A stretch of 60,000 nt of DNA from Mesostigma viride (Eukaryota; Streptophyta; Mesostigmatophyceae; Mesostigmatales; Mesostigmataceae), in contig RPFO01000111.1 in NCBI GenBank assembly GCA_009746045.1, positions 201,001 through 261,000 of the forward strand, written 5' to 3'. Shown here one piece after another: positions 1-9,959 of the stretch. Position 1 is the stretch's first letter; each line of letters begins with the position of its first letter. Made by a program: the position numbers and the translations under genes. The notes beneath the pieces were generated by a model that was given only the letters and a program-made list of their open reading frames with translations, ran no database searches and was not told where the DNA came from.

Positions 1-829
1 CCCTAGCCGCAGATGTGGCGGCAATGGGCGGCACGCTGGCTGCTGAGCTCCCCACCATCTCCACCGCCACTTCCAGCCTCCTCGCCTCCTCCACCGCCAC
101 CGGCCACCCCCACCTCCGACGCCATCACCGCCCAGCTCCGCGACATCGACCAGCGTCTTAAGGACAACGCCATCGCTATCGAGGTTCTGCAGAACACCGC
201 AGGCCGGCCTCACCGCCCAGGCGGTGAAGGACATTGCCGCCAAGCCAGCCCCGGCTGGCCTGGCCGGCGATGCTCCTCCCATCACCACCTGGGCGGACAT
301 GCTTAAGCAACATACCACCTCCACCACCTCCGCCGTCGCAGCCCAGCTCCAACGGCAGACGCTTGACCTCCGCGAGGAGGCCGAGCTCGCCAAGCGCAGC
401 CTCAACGTCATTGTCAAGAACTTCACCATGGAGGAAGGTGAGAATTCCGAGAAGCTTATGCGTGCGTTTGAGAGAGAAATCCTTGGTCGCATGGGCCTTA
501 ACGGTGAGATCGAGCTGGCCGCCCACCGCCTTCCCCGCGCGCGGGGTAAGGCAGGGCCGCCCCCACTCCTTCTCACCCCGGCGGACAAGATTTCTTTTCT
601 CAGACGCCGCAAGCGGCTCGAGAAGACTCTCTTCACCCTTGATGACGACTTGACCCTGGCGCAGCAACAACGGCGACGGGAGCTATGGCCGACCTACCTC
701 CAGCTCCGGCAGACCAAGGCGGGGCAGCCGGTGTACTGGAAGGGGGCGGCCATCTACGTCGGCCACAAGCCCTGGCAGGCGACCCCCCCCCCCCCCGCGG
801 CCCCAGCGACTCCAGACGCCCCAGCTTAG
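1..829 (+). pseudogene. LINE ORF1 protein remnant (ORF1-only LINE, copy g), cut by window start
   Basis: This encodes an L1-type ORF1 protein, a nucleic-acid-binding chaperone for LINE retrotransposition. The N-terminal half (13-200) holds a Pro/Ser-rich linker and DAITAQLRDIDQRL; a 1-nt shift near 200 moves the rest to the frame 224-829. That part contains TWADMLKQHTTS, a coiled segment (LDLREEAELAKRS) and a C-terminal domain (FTLDDDLTLAQQQ, then GQPVYWKGAAIYV) typical of LINE ORF1 C-termini. Five copies of this protein occur in the window. The frameshift makes it a pseudogene. Assignment to LINE ORF1 is by domain pattern and is fairly secure; the exact clade is unknown. Confidence 0.75.
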
Positions 830-1275
830 GGGAATACAGCAGTAGTAGTGTAGAATAGATAGACCGTGGCCATGTACATGTACGCCTCCTAGAGGCATGC
901 TATCCCAGCTAAGCCACGCGCTTTACACTGTACATGTGTGCCTATGATGAGCCACCCCCCAGATGATGCCTAGCTTTATTTAGTTATGTTGTGCCCATGC
1001 AGGGAGTAACTCTCTGCTGAGACGCCATGCCCTAGCTTTTTTGGTATAGCTATGCTGATCTTCCCCCCCATGACAGGCTCCCCCTTCGCTGGGCATAGCT
1101 TGAAGATCATGGGGATGCAAGTGCCCTGGTGCACCTAGAGCAAGGGTCCTTTACATTCCCACCCTTGCAGGAAGTAGCTTAGAATGTATGATAGGCCATA
1201 TGCCCCTTCTCTGGGCTATGTGCTACATATACTCCCAACGGAGTTATGTTCCTAATTAATTAATTAATTAATGGC
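830..1275 (+). repeat. 3' tail of ORF1-only LINE ending in (TAAT)n
   Basis: About 430 bp of non-coding sequence directly follows the ORF1 stop and ends in a TAAT microsatellite (about 1252-1272). The same tail follows ORF1 in the minus-strand copies around 28131-28549, 39180-39600 and 40448-40870. No ORF2 lies between ORF1 and the tail in any copy. A short microsatellite as 3' terminus is known for several non-LTR retrotransposons. Confidence 0.75.
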
Positions 1276-1491
1276 TTCTCAGCGTAGGAGGGTCCATTTT
1301 CACTAGAGTAGGATATGCTGCTCATGAATGTCGGCAATGAGGACCTTTACCAGGGCGTGCCATATATCACCAGCACCATAGGCATAAGCAGCGGCGCCTG
1401 CAGTTCGTAGGGCACCGCTAGCTCGCACCATCTGCAGGTAGACACCTCACGTGGCCCCCCCGCGGGACTGCGGCCAGCTCAGCCTGGCCGG

Positions 1492-1716
1492 CACCTCCTG
1501 ACGTGGGCCGGGCCCGGTGATGTTAGACGCCGCAAGGCCCGTACCTTCAAAGAACAGCTAGTAGAGGACATGGGGGGCCTAGGCCTCTCCGTGATTTGGA
1601 AGAAGATGATGGACAAGGCCAAGTGGGCCCAGGTCATAGAGGACAACGAGCCCCCCCCTGTGGGGAAGCGCCCGCGTGTGCAAACCCGCGGGAGGCACGC
1701 CAGACAGCTACCCTAG
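1492..1716 (+). pseudogene. LINE ORF2 C-terminal remnant
   Basis: An open stretch ends in TAG at 1714-1716 and reads HLLTWAGPGDVRRRKA, then KEQLVEDMGGLGLSVIWKK and KAKWAQVIEDNEPPP. This resembles the extreme C-terminus of L1-clade ORF2 proteins, downstream of reverse transcriptase. Upstream DNA (1276-1491) begins with a scrap of LINE tail (the ggcttctca motif) and then degenerate sequence with no clear frame. No reverse transcriptase is present. The call rests on style and position, so confidence is moderate. Confidence 0.5.
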
Positions 1717-1930
1717 GGTGGCGTGATGTTGTTTAGATAGATGTTGTAGTGATGTTGTTAGATAGACGTTGTAGGTAGCTGATGTAGATACGACCACGCG
1801 GACAAGATAACGGCAGGCTCGAGCTATACCATGGTCCGGAGTTCTCCCGATATTTCTGGCCAGGCCAGAAATCTGGCTGCGCTGGTTGTCTCCTTCAATG
1901 ATATAGAGTAGACCGGTAGGACTGTTTGCA
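1717..1930 (+). repeat. LINE 3' UTR with a ~95-bp repeated segment
   Basis: Non-coding DNA between the ORF2 stop and the CATC array. About 1795-1890 reappears inverted at 28163-28255, where it is flanked by GTATGT on both sides inside a LINE tail. I see no gene in it. Confidence 0.55.
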
Positions 1931-2326
1931 CCCATCCATCCATCCATCCATCCATCCATCCATCCATCCATCCATCCATCCATCCATCCATCCATCCATC
2001 CATCCATCCATCCATCCATCCATCCATCCATCCATCCATCCATCCATCCATCCATCCATCCATCCATCCATCCATCCATCCATCCATCCATCCATGCATC
2101 CATCCATCCATCCATCCATCCATCCATCCATCCATCCATCCATCCATCCATCCATCCATCCATCCATCCATCCATCCATCCATCCATCCATCCATCCATC
2201 CATCCATCCATCCATCCATCCATCCATCCATCCATCCATCCATCCATCCATCCATCCATCCATCCATCCATCCATCCATCCATCCATCCATCCATCCACC
2301 ATCCATCCATCCATCCATCCATCCAT
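1931..2326 (+). repeat. (CATC)n microsatellite, left half
   Basis: About 100 tandem CATC units with one CATG variant near 2094 and a CACC imperfection near 2298. It ends in TCCAT immediately before the LTR at 2327. The right half of the same array resumes in phase at 27419, so one array was split by Ty3-1. Confidence 0.97.
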
Positions 2327-3660
2327 TGTTGCGGGCCCGACCCTTGGAACGGGCGCAACAATGGAATAAATTATGTATTTTGGCTTGTTGTCATAGTCCG
2401 TAGGACTTTGGGACTCATTTCGGGACTTAATTTGGGAATTGTCCCTTGGTCAGGACTTTTGTAGGAGGGGGGACATCCAGCCAAAACAGCACACTCACTC
2501 GTGTGTCCGGCGGCAGAATTTTTGCGACGGAGTGTACTCCAGTCGAAAATTTTAGGGCTGCGCGAAGAAAAATTTTGTGGAGCTATTAACTCCTTTTGGC
2601 GGTCCGGCGCCTGGTTTTAGGAAAGGAGTGCGCTAGTGCGCTCTGGTGATCCCGCTAGCTCGGTCAGGCGTTTGATTTTAAAGTGCAGGTGTCCGCTTCG
2701 GCCCTGCTGTACTTACAACTTACGCTGAGAACTTACCAAGTATTCGTTGATTCTAGGAAGACGTATCGACTTTCAGGCAGGCGTCAGGTTGTTGTTGTTG
2801 ATTCCGACACCGGACCTGGCGTCAGGCATTAGGCATCGAATTTCCGCCGGCTTGACGTCATTCTTCTACTTGGAGAATATGCTAATACTATCGCTTACTA
2901 TGAGCTTCTACTAAGAGATTCTACAAAAAGTTCCACGTGTCGTACAAGCCACGTAGCACGTAGCACACTCCCAAGTCGGTCCGGCGCAGCTTTTTCACAG
3001 ACTGAGTGCACTCCAGCACTTTTCACTTTGGCTGGCGCCGGGCGGCGCGGTAGGCCAAACTCTGGAGTACGCTCATGTACGATTTTAGGGGGGGATGTCC
3101 CCCCTCCTACTTTTGTATGGAATTATGATAGTTTGTGTGATTCGGACCAGTTATTTTGGGCCTAGGTTGATGTATGCGATCTTCTAGGGGCCGGTGCAGT
3201 CGCGCCGCGCTGCGTACTTTATAGCTGGTTGAGATATTGTACTCATGCGTGGATTCTGTAGCCTGGCGAGGGTCGATGTCGACCCGAGGATCTTGTGGGG
3301 ACTGCATGCTTCGGCCGGAATTCTCTGGAAGGTCGGCGCCATGTCGGCGCCACTTGCCAGCTTGGTGGCAGCTAGGTGAAATTGGTCCGAGGACGAGAGT
3401 CTCGTCCTCTTGGTTCGGAATAAAGTGTGTGTTATCACCTGTCTGAACCTGGGGCATAATTCCAACTGCATTTGGTAGCTCTACCCTGAATGTAGGTTGT
3501 GTAGATTAATGCAATATTAATCATCGTGAGCCGTAGCAGTGTAAATGCCGCAGCTGCTCCGTTAATCCCACTCCGGGAGAGTGGTGAGCGGTTGACCCAG
3601 ATTTCCATATTAACCACCCTAACATAGGATCTTTCGCACGACCCGGATGGGTTCGTTACA
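2327..3660 (+). repeat. 5' LTR of Ty3-1 (1334 bp)
   Basis: Starts TGTTGCGGGCCC and ends GGGTTCGTTACA, next to a primer-binding site. Its first ~77 bp and last ~93 bp recur at 26338-26414 and 27326-27418 (3' LTR). An AATAAA motif lies near 3418. The block from about 3193 (GGTGCAGTCGCGCCGCGCTG) and the later GGGTCGATGTCG are shared with the Ty3-2 LTR in reverse complement, so the two LTRs are distantly related. Confidence 0.9.
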
Positions 3661-3661
3661 C

Positions 3662-3673
3662 TGGTATCGGAGG
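3662..3673 (+). other. Primer-binding site of Ty3-1
   Basis: TGGTATCGGAGG begins one base after the LTR end. It is close to TGGTATCAGAGC, the initiator-Met tRNA site of many plant-lineage LTR elements. The same motif follows the 5' LTR of Ty3-2, and TGGTATCGGGAGG follows the middle LTR of TRIM-B. Confidence 0.85.
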
Positions 3674-4364
3674 TTAGGTTAGGGGAGTTTAGAATGGCGG
3701 CCCGGAGCCGTGCGTAACCTAGGCAAGACATCGAGCTGAACGGGTTCAGCCAGCCCAGCAAACTGGTGCTGACCGAGCCCGGGGTCGTCATAGCCGCCAG
3801 CGTCGCAGCCAGGGGCGCCATCCTAAACCGCCTAGCCCATCGTTGGGTGTTCAAGGACGCTAGACGTCCATGAGCGAGGTAAGAAGTTAGAGATTCTAGG
3901 ATTTCCTTCTTGCCCTTCCCGTCTTACCCACGCGCGTAGAAACGGGGTTTCTGTTTTCTGTCGTGCTCTTTATTCATGTTTGTGCTTGTTGGTGAATGGG
4001 TCGCCCCGGAGGCAGACCTTCGTGAGCTGTGGGCGGACCCCCGGAGGGCAACGCTGCTTACAGCTCGAGGGTAGTCACCGGCTGGCCGTTGCCTTACTGT
4101 GTTGCCGGTGGCTGTACCTCAACGTTTTTCGTACTGTCTGTGAACGTCCTGTTTCTGCCTTGTGTTTCTCTCTCGCTGTGAGCACGTCACCTGCACGTAG
4201 AGGTAACCTGGGTGGGCTTTCCTCCCTTTCTTTCCCCTTCCTGCATTGCATGCTTCAATACCGTGTGATATTGCTTTATACCTAATCGGTAGTTCATGGG
4301 AACCTAGCTCTCGCAGCAGACGTAATAATGAAGGAGGATATAGACGTATTAATCAAGGAGGTAG
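3674..4364 (+). other. Ty3-1 leader, no gene recognised
   Basis: About 690 bp between PBS and the HBD-like ORF. It is GC-rich up to about 4280 and then becomes AT-rich. Short open frames exist, for example 3980-4285, but none resembles a known protein. Confidence 0.6.
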
Positions 4365-4595
4365 ATCCCAATACCTATTATATACTATGCAGTAGCACAC
4401 GACGGGGCCACAGGCCAACCAGGAATTTTCTATAGTTGGGCTGCGTGTAGTAATCATATTAAGGATAAAGTCTTACACCCAGCGTCGTTAGCTAGATGGC
4501 AGGGATTTAATACATTAGCGGAGGCAGATCAGTTTACAATACCTCCCCAACACAGGCAAGCAAGAGAGAGAAGAGGAAGCCACAACTACTTTTAA
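4365..4595 (+). CDS. RNase H1 hybrid-binding (viroplasmin-like) domain ORF fragment
   Basis: An open stretch of 76 codons between stops at 4362 and 4593 reads IYYAVAHDGATGQPGIFYSW, then a Cys-containing helix and FNTLAEADQFTIP. This fits the small hybrid-binding domain of eukaryotic RNase H1 and caulimovirid viroplasmin: YAV at the start, GI[FY]xxW plus Cys in the middle, and F-x-TL-x-EA-x-x-F at the end. The family binds RNA:DNA hybrids or dsRNA. No in-frame ATG precedes the domain, so it is a fragment, a spliced exon or a product started elsewhere. It lies in the AT-rich part of the Ty3-1 leader, upstream of gag, and its composition differs from the rest of the element. It may be captured or belong to an unseen inserted element. 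Confidence 0.6.
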   Translation: MPIPIIYYAVAHDGATGQPGIFYSWAACSNHIKDKVLHPASLARWQGFNTLAEADQFTIPPQHRQARERRGSHNYF

Positions 4596-4800
4596 TAGTA
4601 ATTATATATTATCTGCTAACTATTGTAGCTAAGCTAGTAGGTAGTATCACTATATACTGGTATCTAGTAGTGATAGTGGTGCTTATGCCCTAGAGGATGG
4701 GCCCAGGTGAAGCTGCTCCAGTGCACGCAACACATCCTGTGCTGGGATCTGGGTGACACTCCTATGCTGGTGCAGCCCTTCTGGGAGGGGCATATTATCC

Positions 4801-5444
4801 TTAATTATCCTTGGATGGTGTCTAACTCGTTCCTAAAAGTAGTTACCAGTTGCACTTTGCACTATAAAGTCCACAAACCAACCTAATAACAATTTTACTA
4901 TCCATATTGGGACCAAAGCACACACATATATTGAGTTACATGGGGGTCATGTTGGTGGTCATGTTGCAATGTCCTATGGGTACATTTTAAGGACCCCCCC
5001 CAGGGGGATCCGCTGGGTGCGAGACATGATACACCTAAAATGCATTTTATGTGGTTTAAACAACTTTATTGGACCTGGCCTTGGAAAGGCAGTTAAATTG
5101 GTAGCCATGCATGGCTTCTGAACACTCACATCACTGGTTGTCCCAGGGACCCAGCTGTACTATCTAAAAATAGCTGGAAGATGACAAGCTAAAAATGAGT
5201 GGCAGCTGTGCACCAGGGTACCCCCCTGTACTGTAACCGTTAATTAGTCCCTGCAAACTTGGTCTGAACATAGTGATGTCCGGTATCAGGGTGTACTACA
5301 CATCTAGCTCTAGCAGCAGACCTAAAAATATCACGGAAATATCTACTGGCATTCGCGCCAGCTCGGTTCTAAAACTGGTCACTATTTGTAGTTACGAGTA
5401 AAACTGGTAACTAGAAATAGGTACCAGTACCATCCAAGGGTTAA
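4801..5444 (+). mobile_element. Candidate TTAA-flanked miniature element in Ty3-1 leader
   Basis: TTAA occurs at 4801-4804 and 5441-5444. Inside, CCTTGGATGGT on the left matches the reverse complement of ACCATCCAAGG on the right, with 3 extra bases at the left end. The interior is AT-rich with no ORF. The short terminal repeats make this tentative. Confidence 0.4.
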
Positions 5445-5477
5445 GGTACTGGTGCTGGTACGGTACTCGGGCCCAAA

Positions 5478-6589
5478 ATGCCTAAGAAGCGAGGTGGTGG
5501 TAATGCACAGCCCCCGAAGGGCCGTAGAGAGACACAGTCCCCGGAGGACAATAGCAGGGAAGAACAGGAAATAGCTAGCACGTCTAGTCGGAGTTCCAGT
5601 GGGTCCCGGAGATCCGAGGCAGCCGCTATAGGGTTACCGCACAACGGCAGACGACTCTTGAGACGCAGCTAGAACAAGCTGCCCTAGGGTTTGCATGGTC
5701 AGCAACAGCAGTCGCCGCAGCGACAGCATCAGCCTCAGCAGTCGCCGCAGCGACAGCATCAGTCTCAGCAGTCGCCGCAGCGACAGCATCAGTCTCAGCA
5801 GTCGCCGCAAAGACAGCATCAGTCGCAGCAGCAGCAGCAGCAGCAGCAGTCGCAGCAGCAGCAGCAGTCGGAGCGCAACAGCGACAGCCCCAGCAGCAAT
5901 CGCGGCCACGACCGACTGAGCATCTGGGCGAATGGAACAGGGTACCTCCCACGCAGCGACCACCATCCGTGGAAGTTGTGCCGGAGGAGGATGAAGATAT
6001 AGAGGTCGCTGATAGCCCGGTAGCTAGCTCGCCGTTCGCTCCGCCGCCTGAGTTCGTGCAGCCCTCTCAATTGGGGGCATATGCGCGTGGCCGCCCGAGC
6101 CTGACTCACCCTTGGGCTGCAGGGCGTGGCCGCGGCGGGCCGGGGCCGGGCCCTGGAAGGGATCCCCGTCGGGTCTCCTTTGGAGCGCACGAGAGCTGGT
6201 CCAGATCCCCACCGCAGACGTCAGGGTCGGCCCACGTGCAGTACGATCCCGAGGAGGAGGACTATGCTCCCCCGGGCCCCTTTCCTTACGTACCCGCCAC
6301 CTCCCTCCCAGCAAGGAGCGCGCCCACCAACGCTAACTTCAGCCGGCTGCCCCTGGATGACCCCGGTTATGAGCATCCCACGTCCGTTCGAGTTCGGCGT
6401 GAGTCGGCCCCCTTTGCGTCACAGCGGGTGCCCGCTGACTACGCGCCCCGCCGAGTATCCGGCGACTTCGATCCCGAGCGTGAGGAGGACACCTTCGTGT
6501 CCCAACGTGGGCATGACCAGATCGACTGCAGGAAGGGGTTCGCACCAGGAGATGCGGGCGCGGTGTCACCAGCCCCTCACCTTTTCTAG
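5478..6589 (+). pseudogene. Ty3-1 gag, N-terminal region
   Basis: A likely start is the ATG at 5478 (MPKKRGGGNAQPPKG), preceded by a GC-rich leader. That frame stops at about 5670. A Gln-rich repeat tract follows, then a frame at 5969-6589 containing VVPEEDEDIEVADSP and many Pro/Arg/Ser residues. The region is low in complexity, as gag N-termini of chromoviruses often are. At least two frame changes separate the parts, so the gene is broken or the frames were joined differently. Identity rests on position upstream of a capsid-like segment and a zinc knuckle. Confidence 0.5.
5697..5876 (+). repeat. 30-bp tandem repeat and CAG tract in gag
   Basis: Four copies of a 30-bp unit (cagcagtcgccgcagcgaca followed by gcatcagtct) are followed by CAGCAG runs to about 5870. 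The translation is Gln/Ser-rich. There are no spacers, so this is not a CRISPR array. Confidence 0.85.
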
Positions 6590-6599
6590 CCCCGCGTAC

Positions 6600-7039
6600 T
6601 GCAGCAAGGGTGGCCCCCTGCGACCTGACCCTGTCAAGGCGCCGCCTATGCCAGATTTTAAGGCGGTGCCCAAGCTCCATGCGGGCATGACTCCCCGTGA
6701 GATTGACGAGTGGGCTCGTATGTGGCAACAGTTGTACACTTATGGTGTGAACACCATGAGTGGCAGCTGGCCACCAAGGTTCTGATCCCCTACGTGGTGG
6801 TGAAGTGTATGGACCCATCAGTGGTAGGGATGCTTAACGTCGAGAGTGTGGCGTCTCGGTCATACCCGCAGACAGTGGAGGAACTGCTGGCGCGCATCCG
6901 GCGCAAGCTCATCCCTCCCGGCTATCGACTGACCGAGCGTTTTGAGTTCGGACGCCTACGTCAGGGCAACACTGACTTGGCGGAGTTCCTCACCACCTTT
7001 GACGCGGCGCGGCTGACCGGGGACCTGACGTCATTACAA
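6600..7039 (+). pseudogene. Ty3-1 gag, capsid-like segment
   Basis: The frame carries MPDFKAVPKLHAGMTPREID and WARMWQQLYTYGV, then after a 1-nt shift VESVASRSYPQTVEELLARI and FGRLRQGNTDLAEFLTTFD. The last motif matches the Retrotrans_gag pattern (a short Gln-rich turn followed by a helix with Phe). The segment is cut at about 7040 by a TIR element, and gag resumes near 7810 with a second helical part and the zinc knuckle. Confidence 0.65.
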
Positions 7040-7809
7040 TTCGTTCAAGTGGCCCGCCGGAGCGGCTGTACAATTTTTCCCAGTGAGCGCGCTGCCAAGT
7101 GTACTTGTGGGCAAATTTTTAGGTGCCCCGTCACTTCGAGGTACTAAAAATTTGGCTACGGTACGAATTCAGCGAATTTCAGCGAATTTTCAGTCGAACC
7201 AAAGGAAGTGACGCCAACTACCAAAAAGTTTCCGTTACGAATTTTCAGCCCAACACTCGCGCAAAATGAAGTGACGGCAACTACCAAAAAGTTTCCGTTA
7301 CGAATTTTCACTCCCACACGTTTGCACAAAAGGAAGTGACGGCAACTACCAAAAAGTTTCCGTTACGAATTTTCAGTCCCACACTTCACGCAAATTTTAG
7401 TAGGGCTGCACGCAAGCTACCTTTCAAAATTTTGCGCTAGTATGGAACGCATTTCATTCGTCTGGAGGAACGCTGCCCGCCAACTACCCCCGTTCAGAAA
7501 GTCCCGCCGAAATTTACCCGAGATTTGGAAATCTGAACGTCCGCGCAAATTTTAGTAGGGCTGCACGCAAGCTACCTTTCAAAATTTTGCGCAAGTATGG
7601 AACGCAATTCATTCGTCCGGAGGAATGCTGCTCGTCAACTGCCCCCGTTCAGAAAGTTGCGCCGAACTTTACTTGAGATTTGGAAATCTGAACGTGCGGT
7701 TGGAGTTTCGCGGGGAAACCCAAGTTCCCAAGTAATTCACCAATGACGCGCTTCGAACACTTGTCCGCTAAAACCTAAGCAGCCGCTCCGGCTGGCCACT
7801 TAAACGAAA
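7040..7809 (+). mobile_element. Non-autonomous TIR element (~770 bp) in gag
   Basis: The terminal inverted repeats are about 28 bp: TTCGTTCAAGTGGCC then GCCGGAGCGGCTG on the left, matching the reverse complement of the right end with few mismatches. Inside are about three copies of a ~60-bp unit (7203-7388, core ctaccaaaaagtttccgtta) and two copies of a ~155-bp unit (about 7389-7700). No transposase is visible. I could not fix a target duplication, so the ends are good to a few bases only. Confidence 0.7.
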
Positions 7810-8246
7810 CTTGATGGTGGACCGAGTACAAGATTCGGTTTCTGGAGGCTATTCACCCTGACCTCCTGGACGAGGTTACGAAACACTACGCTGAGGTCCC
7901 TTGGGAACGCCTCGACATCCATGCCGTCCAGCAGTACCTCCTCCAGGTGGCCGATGTCATCAAGCGCCGGCGCTCAGCCAGCACGCGGCGGTTCATACCG
8001 TCCCCGGCGCCACACCGCGTCCACTTCACGGAGGTGGAACCTGTCCCTTCGGAAGGGGAGGAGTCTAATGACGACGAGCAGCCGGCCATCCAACTGCACG
8101 CCATCGACGCGTCCAAGGCCCGCTGTTTAATGTGCCACGAGGTCGGACACCTCAAGAAGGACTGTCCGCGTCTCAAGGCGCGCACCAGCACGGCGACGGA
8201 GGCCACCAAGGAGGCCCCCAAGTTTTCTGGTCCCGCCTTTAATTGA
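7810..8246 (+). pseudogene. Ty3-1 gag C-terminus with CCHC zinc knuckle
   Basis: The frame reads YKIRFLEAIHPDLLDEV, then the NC-like knuckle CLMCHEVGHLKKDC (CX2CX4HX4C, about 8132-8173), and stops at 8244-8246. The knuckle binds element RNA. The same motif (CYHCHEVGHLKAEC) is in Ty3-2, confirming relatedness. A +1 shift at the stop allows reading into the pol linker. Confidence 0.85.
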
Positions 8247-8689
8247 GAAGCGCCCAGCGCCTGCAGCGCGGGATGCCCACCCGCGCAACGCGGGCGCGTG
8301 GGCTGCCAAGCTGCGCGACGCGCGCACGCAGCCCAACCAGTTCCAGACACCCCGCCTCCCAGCGTCGTTCTCTCGGACGGTGCGCGAGCTCAATGAGATT
8401 CTGGCGCAGCATCAGGCATCCGAGGCTGCGGGTGGCGAGTATGAGGCACTCAACCACGGTGACGACGACGACTCGGATGAGGGGGAAGGGGGGACCGGGC
8501 GGTCGGACGAGGCGGCCTCCCGGCCCCGCGATCCTCGCGCATAGTGCCCCTTCCCACAGGGGTAGAAGTAGGAGTAGACTTAGTCACCCAGGTAGAACAG
8601 ACGCCTGCACCGGATGTGGGCGCGGCCACCCCTGAGGCCGATGTAGCGTTAATCAATAATGTAGATAGGACGGGCGGGCAGGCCCCAGC
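8247..8689 (+). pseudogene. gag-pol linker of Ty3-1
   Basis: In a frame shifted from gag the DNA stays open to about 8543 (SFSRTVRELNEILAQHQASE, followed by an Asp/Glu/Gly-rich acidic tail). Another frame then carries Pro/Val-rich sequence to the palindrome insertion at 8690. No domain is recognised. Confidence 0.4.
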
Positions 8690-9269
8690 AGTTAGGTTAA
8701 TATTGTGCGGAAACCTTTTTGCCACTTGGGCTTCTCAGATTCCGCACAATATTACCGGCGATAACCACTCGCCGGACACTCAAGTTCACGTCGACGTGGC
8801 AAAAAGGTTTCCGCACAATATTAACCTAACTAAGACCTGGATCCTTGCGGGGCGCAGGTTCGAATCCACTCGGAAGCGGATTATTTGGGGGAATAATTCG
8901 TTCCGATTTGGCACCCGGCTCTAATCATATGCGCACCAAGGAGATGCTCATATTCAATCATATTCATATCGATATTCGCGCGAACCGGCGCTCATATTCG
9001 ATCATATTCATATCTACGGGTGTTCCGAGCCTAGTGATTCGTCCTCGCCCCAAGAGGCTAGGTTTTAGTTAGGTTATTGTGCGGAAACCTTTTTGCCACT
9101 TGGGCTTCTCAGGTTCCGCACAATATTACCGGCGATAACCACTCGCCGGACACTCAAGTTCACGTCGACGTGAACTTGAGTGTCCGGCGAGTGGTTATCG
9201 CCGGTAATATTGTGCGGAACCTGAGAAGCCCAAGTGGCAAAAAGGTTTCCGCACAATATTAACCTAACT
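8690..9269 (+). mobile_element. Palindrome-ended element FB-C (P-X-P, 580 bp)
   Basis: It has target duplication CCAGC at 8685-8689 and 9270-9274. The right terminal repeat (9067-9269, 203 bp) is a nearly perfect palindrome centred on CACGTCGACGTG. The left one (8690-8831, 142 bp) is the same palindrome with part of one arm deleted. Ends are AGTTAGG...CCTAACT. The 235-bp centre (8832-9066) carries GGTTCGAATCC, a tRNA-like B-box, about 30 bp from the left repeat. It interrupts the gag-pol linker. There is no ORF, so it must be non-autonomous. Confidence 0.85.
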
Positions 9270-9489
9270 CCAGCCGTCTCCTCGCCCTTTTCAGATGCAG
9301 GCGTGTCGGCGACCGCGGTCGACCCCGCTTCAGCCAATAGTGTAGATAGGTCTAGCGGACAGGCCCCGGAGGCCTCGCCGCCCTATGCTTCACCAAGCAC
9401 CAGAACACTTTTAATCTTCAGTGGTGGACTGGCGCTCCCTACCACAACACTTGACCCGTTTCTGAAGGAGAAGACGATCCTGGAAGTTT

Positions 9490-9957
9490 ATGGTGGATAC
9501 GGGGGCGACCACATCTTTTATCCATGAGGCCCTGGTGCGACGCGCGGGCTACACGATTCGACCACACCCGACGCCCATCAACGTCCGGTATGCCGATGGT
9601 AACAAGCACCCGTCCCCTGGCCTTGTGGATCTCAAGGCGGTTGTCCAGGGCATCCCGGTGGAGGTAACAGCCACCGTGGCGCCGCTGGGCGCAGCCGACA
9701 TCATCCTGGGCGTGGATTGGCAGGACGCCCAGGACGTGACGATCAGTGTCAAGCGCCGGGTGGTTTGGTTCCCTGATGGCTCCTTTTGGTGCCCGCGACA
9801 CGAATACATGGCGCACGGCACCGAGGTGCACAGTGTTCAGCACGACTCGGGGCCCGAGAAGCCACGACGTCATGCTTCTCAGATGCTGATGAGCAGCAAG
9901 ACGCTCGCGCGCAACCTGCGGAAGGGCAAGGAGTACTATCTATATGTACCGCCTTGA
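9490..9957 (+). CDS. Ty3-1 retropepsin (aspartic protease)
   Basis: The active-site motif VDTGATTSFIHEALVRR opens the domain and AADIILGVDWQDAQ closes it, the standard D-T-G-A and ILG-x-D pair of retropepsins, which process Gag-Pol. The frame is open upstream to about 9425, so the ATG at 9490 is probably not a real start. It ends at 9955-9957 with TGA, and RT follows in another frame. Ty3-2 has the equivalent domain with DSGAASSFVSEALVRR. Confidence 0.85.
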   Translation: MVDTGATTSFIHEALVRRAGYTIRPHPTPINVRYADGNKHPSPGLVDLKAVVQGIPVEVTATVAPLGAADIILGVDWQDAQDVTISVKRRVVWFPDGSFWCPRHEYMAHGTEVHSVQHDSGPEKPRRHASQMLMSSKTLARNLRKGKEYYLYVPP

Positions 9958-9959
9958 CT

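Noticed and set aside
1708-2369. Long open frames of WMDG or HPSI repeats
   Set aside because: They are translations of the (CATC)n microsatellite in every frame; the same occurs at 27322-28013.
5697-5876. Regular 30-bp repeats as a CRISPR array
   Set aside because: Units are directly adjacent without spacers, lie in a Gln-rich gag tract, and the context is eukaryotic.
8855-8885. tRNA gene at the GGTTCGAATCC motif
   Set aside because: I could not fold a full cloverleaf around it, and a palindrome lies where the 5' half should be; only a B-box-like motif is supported.
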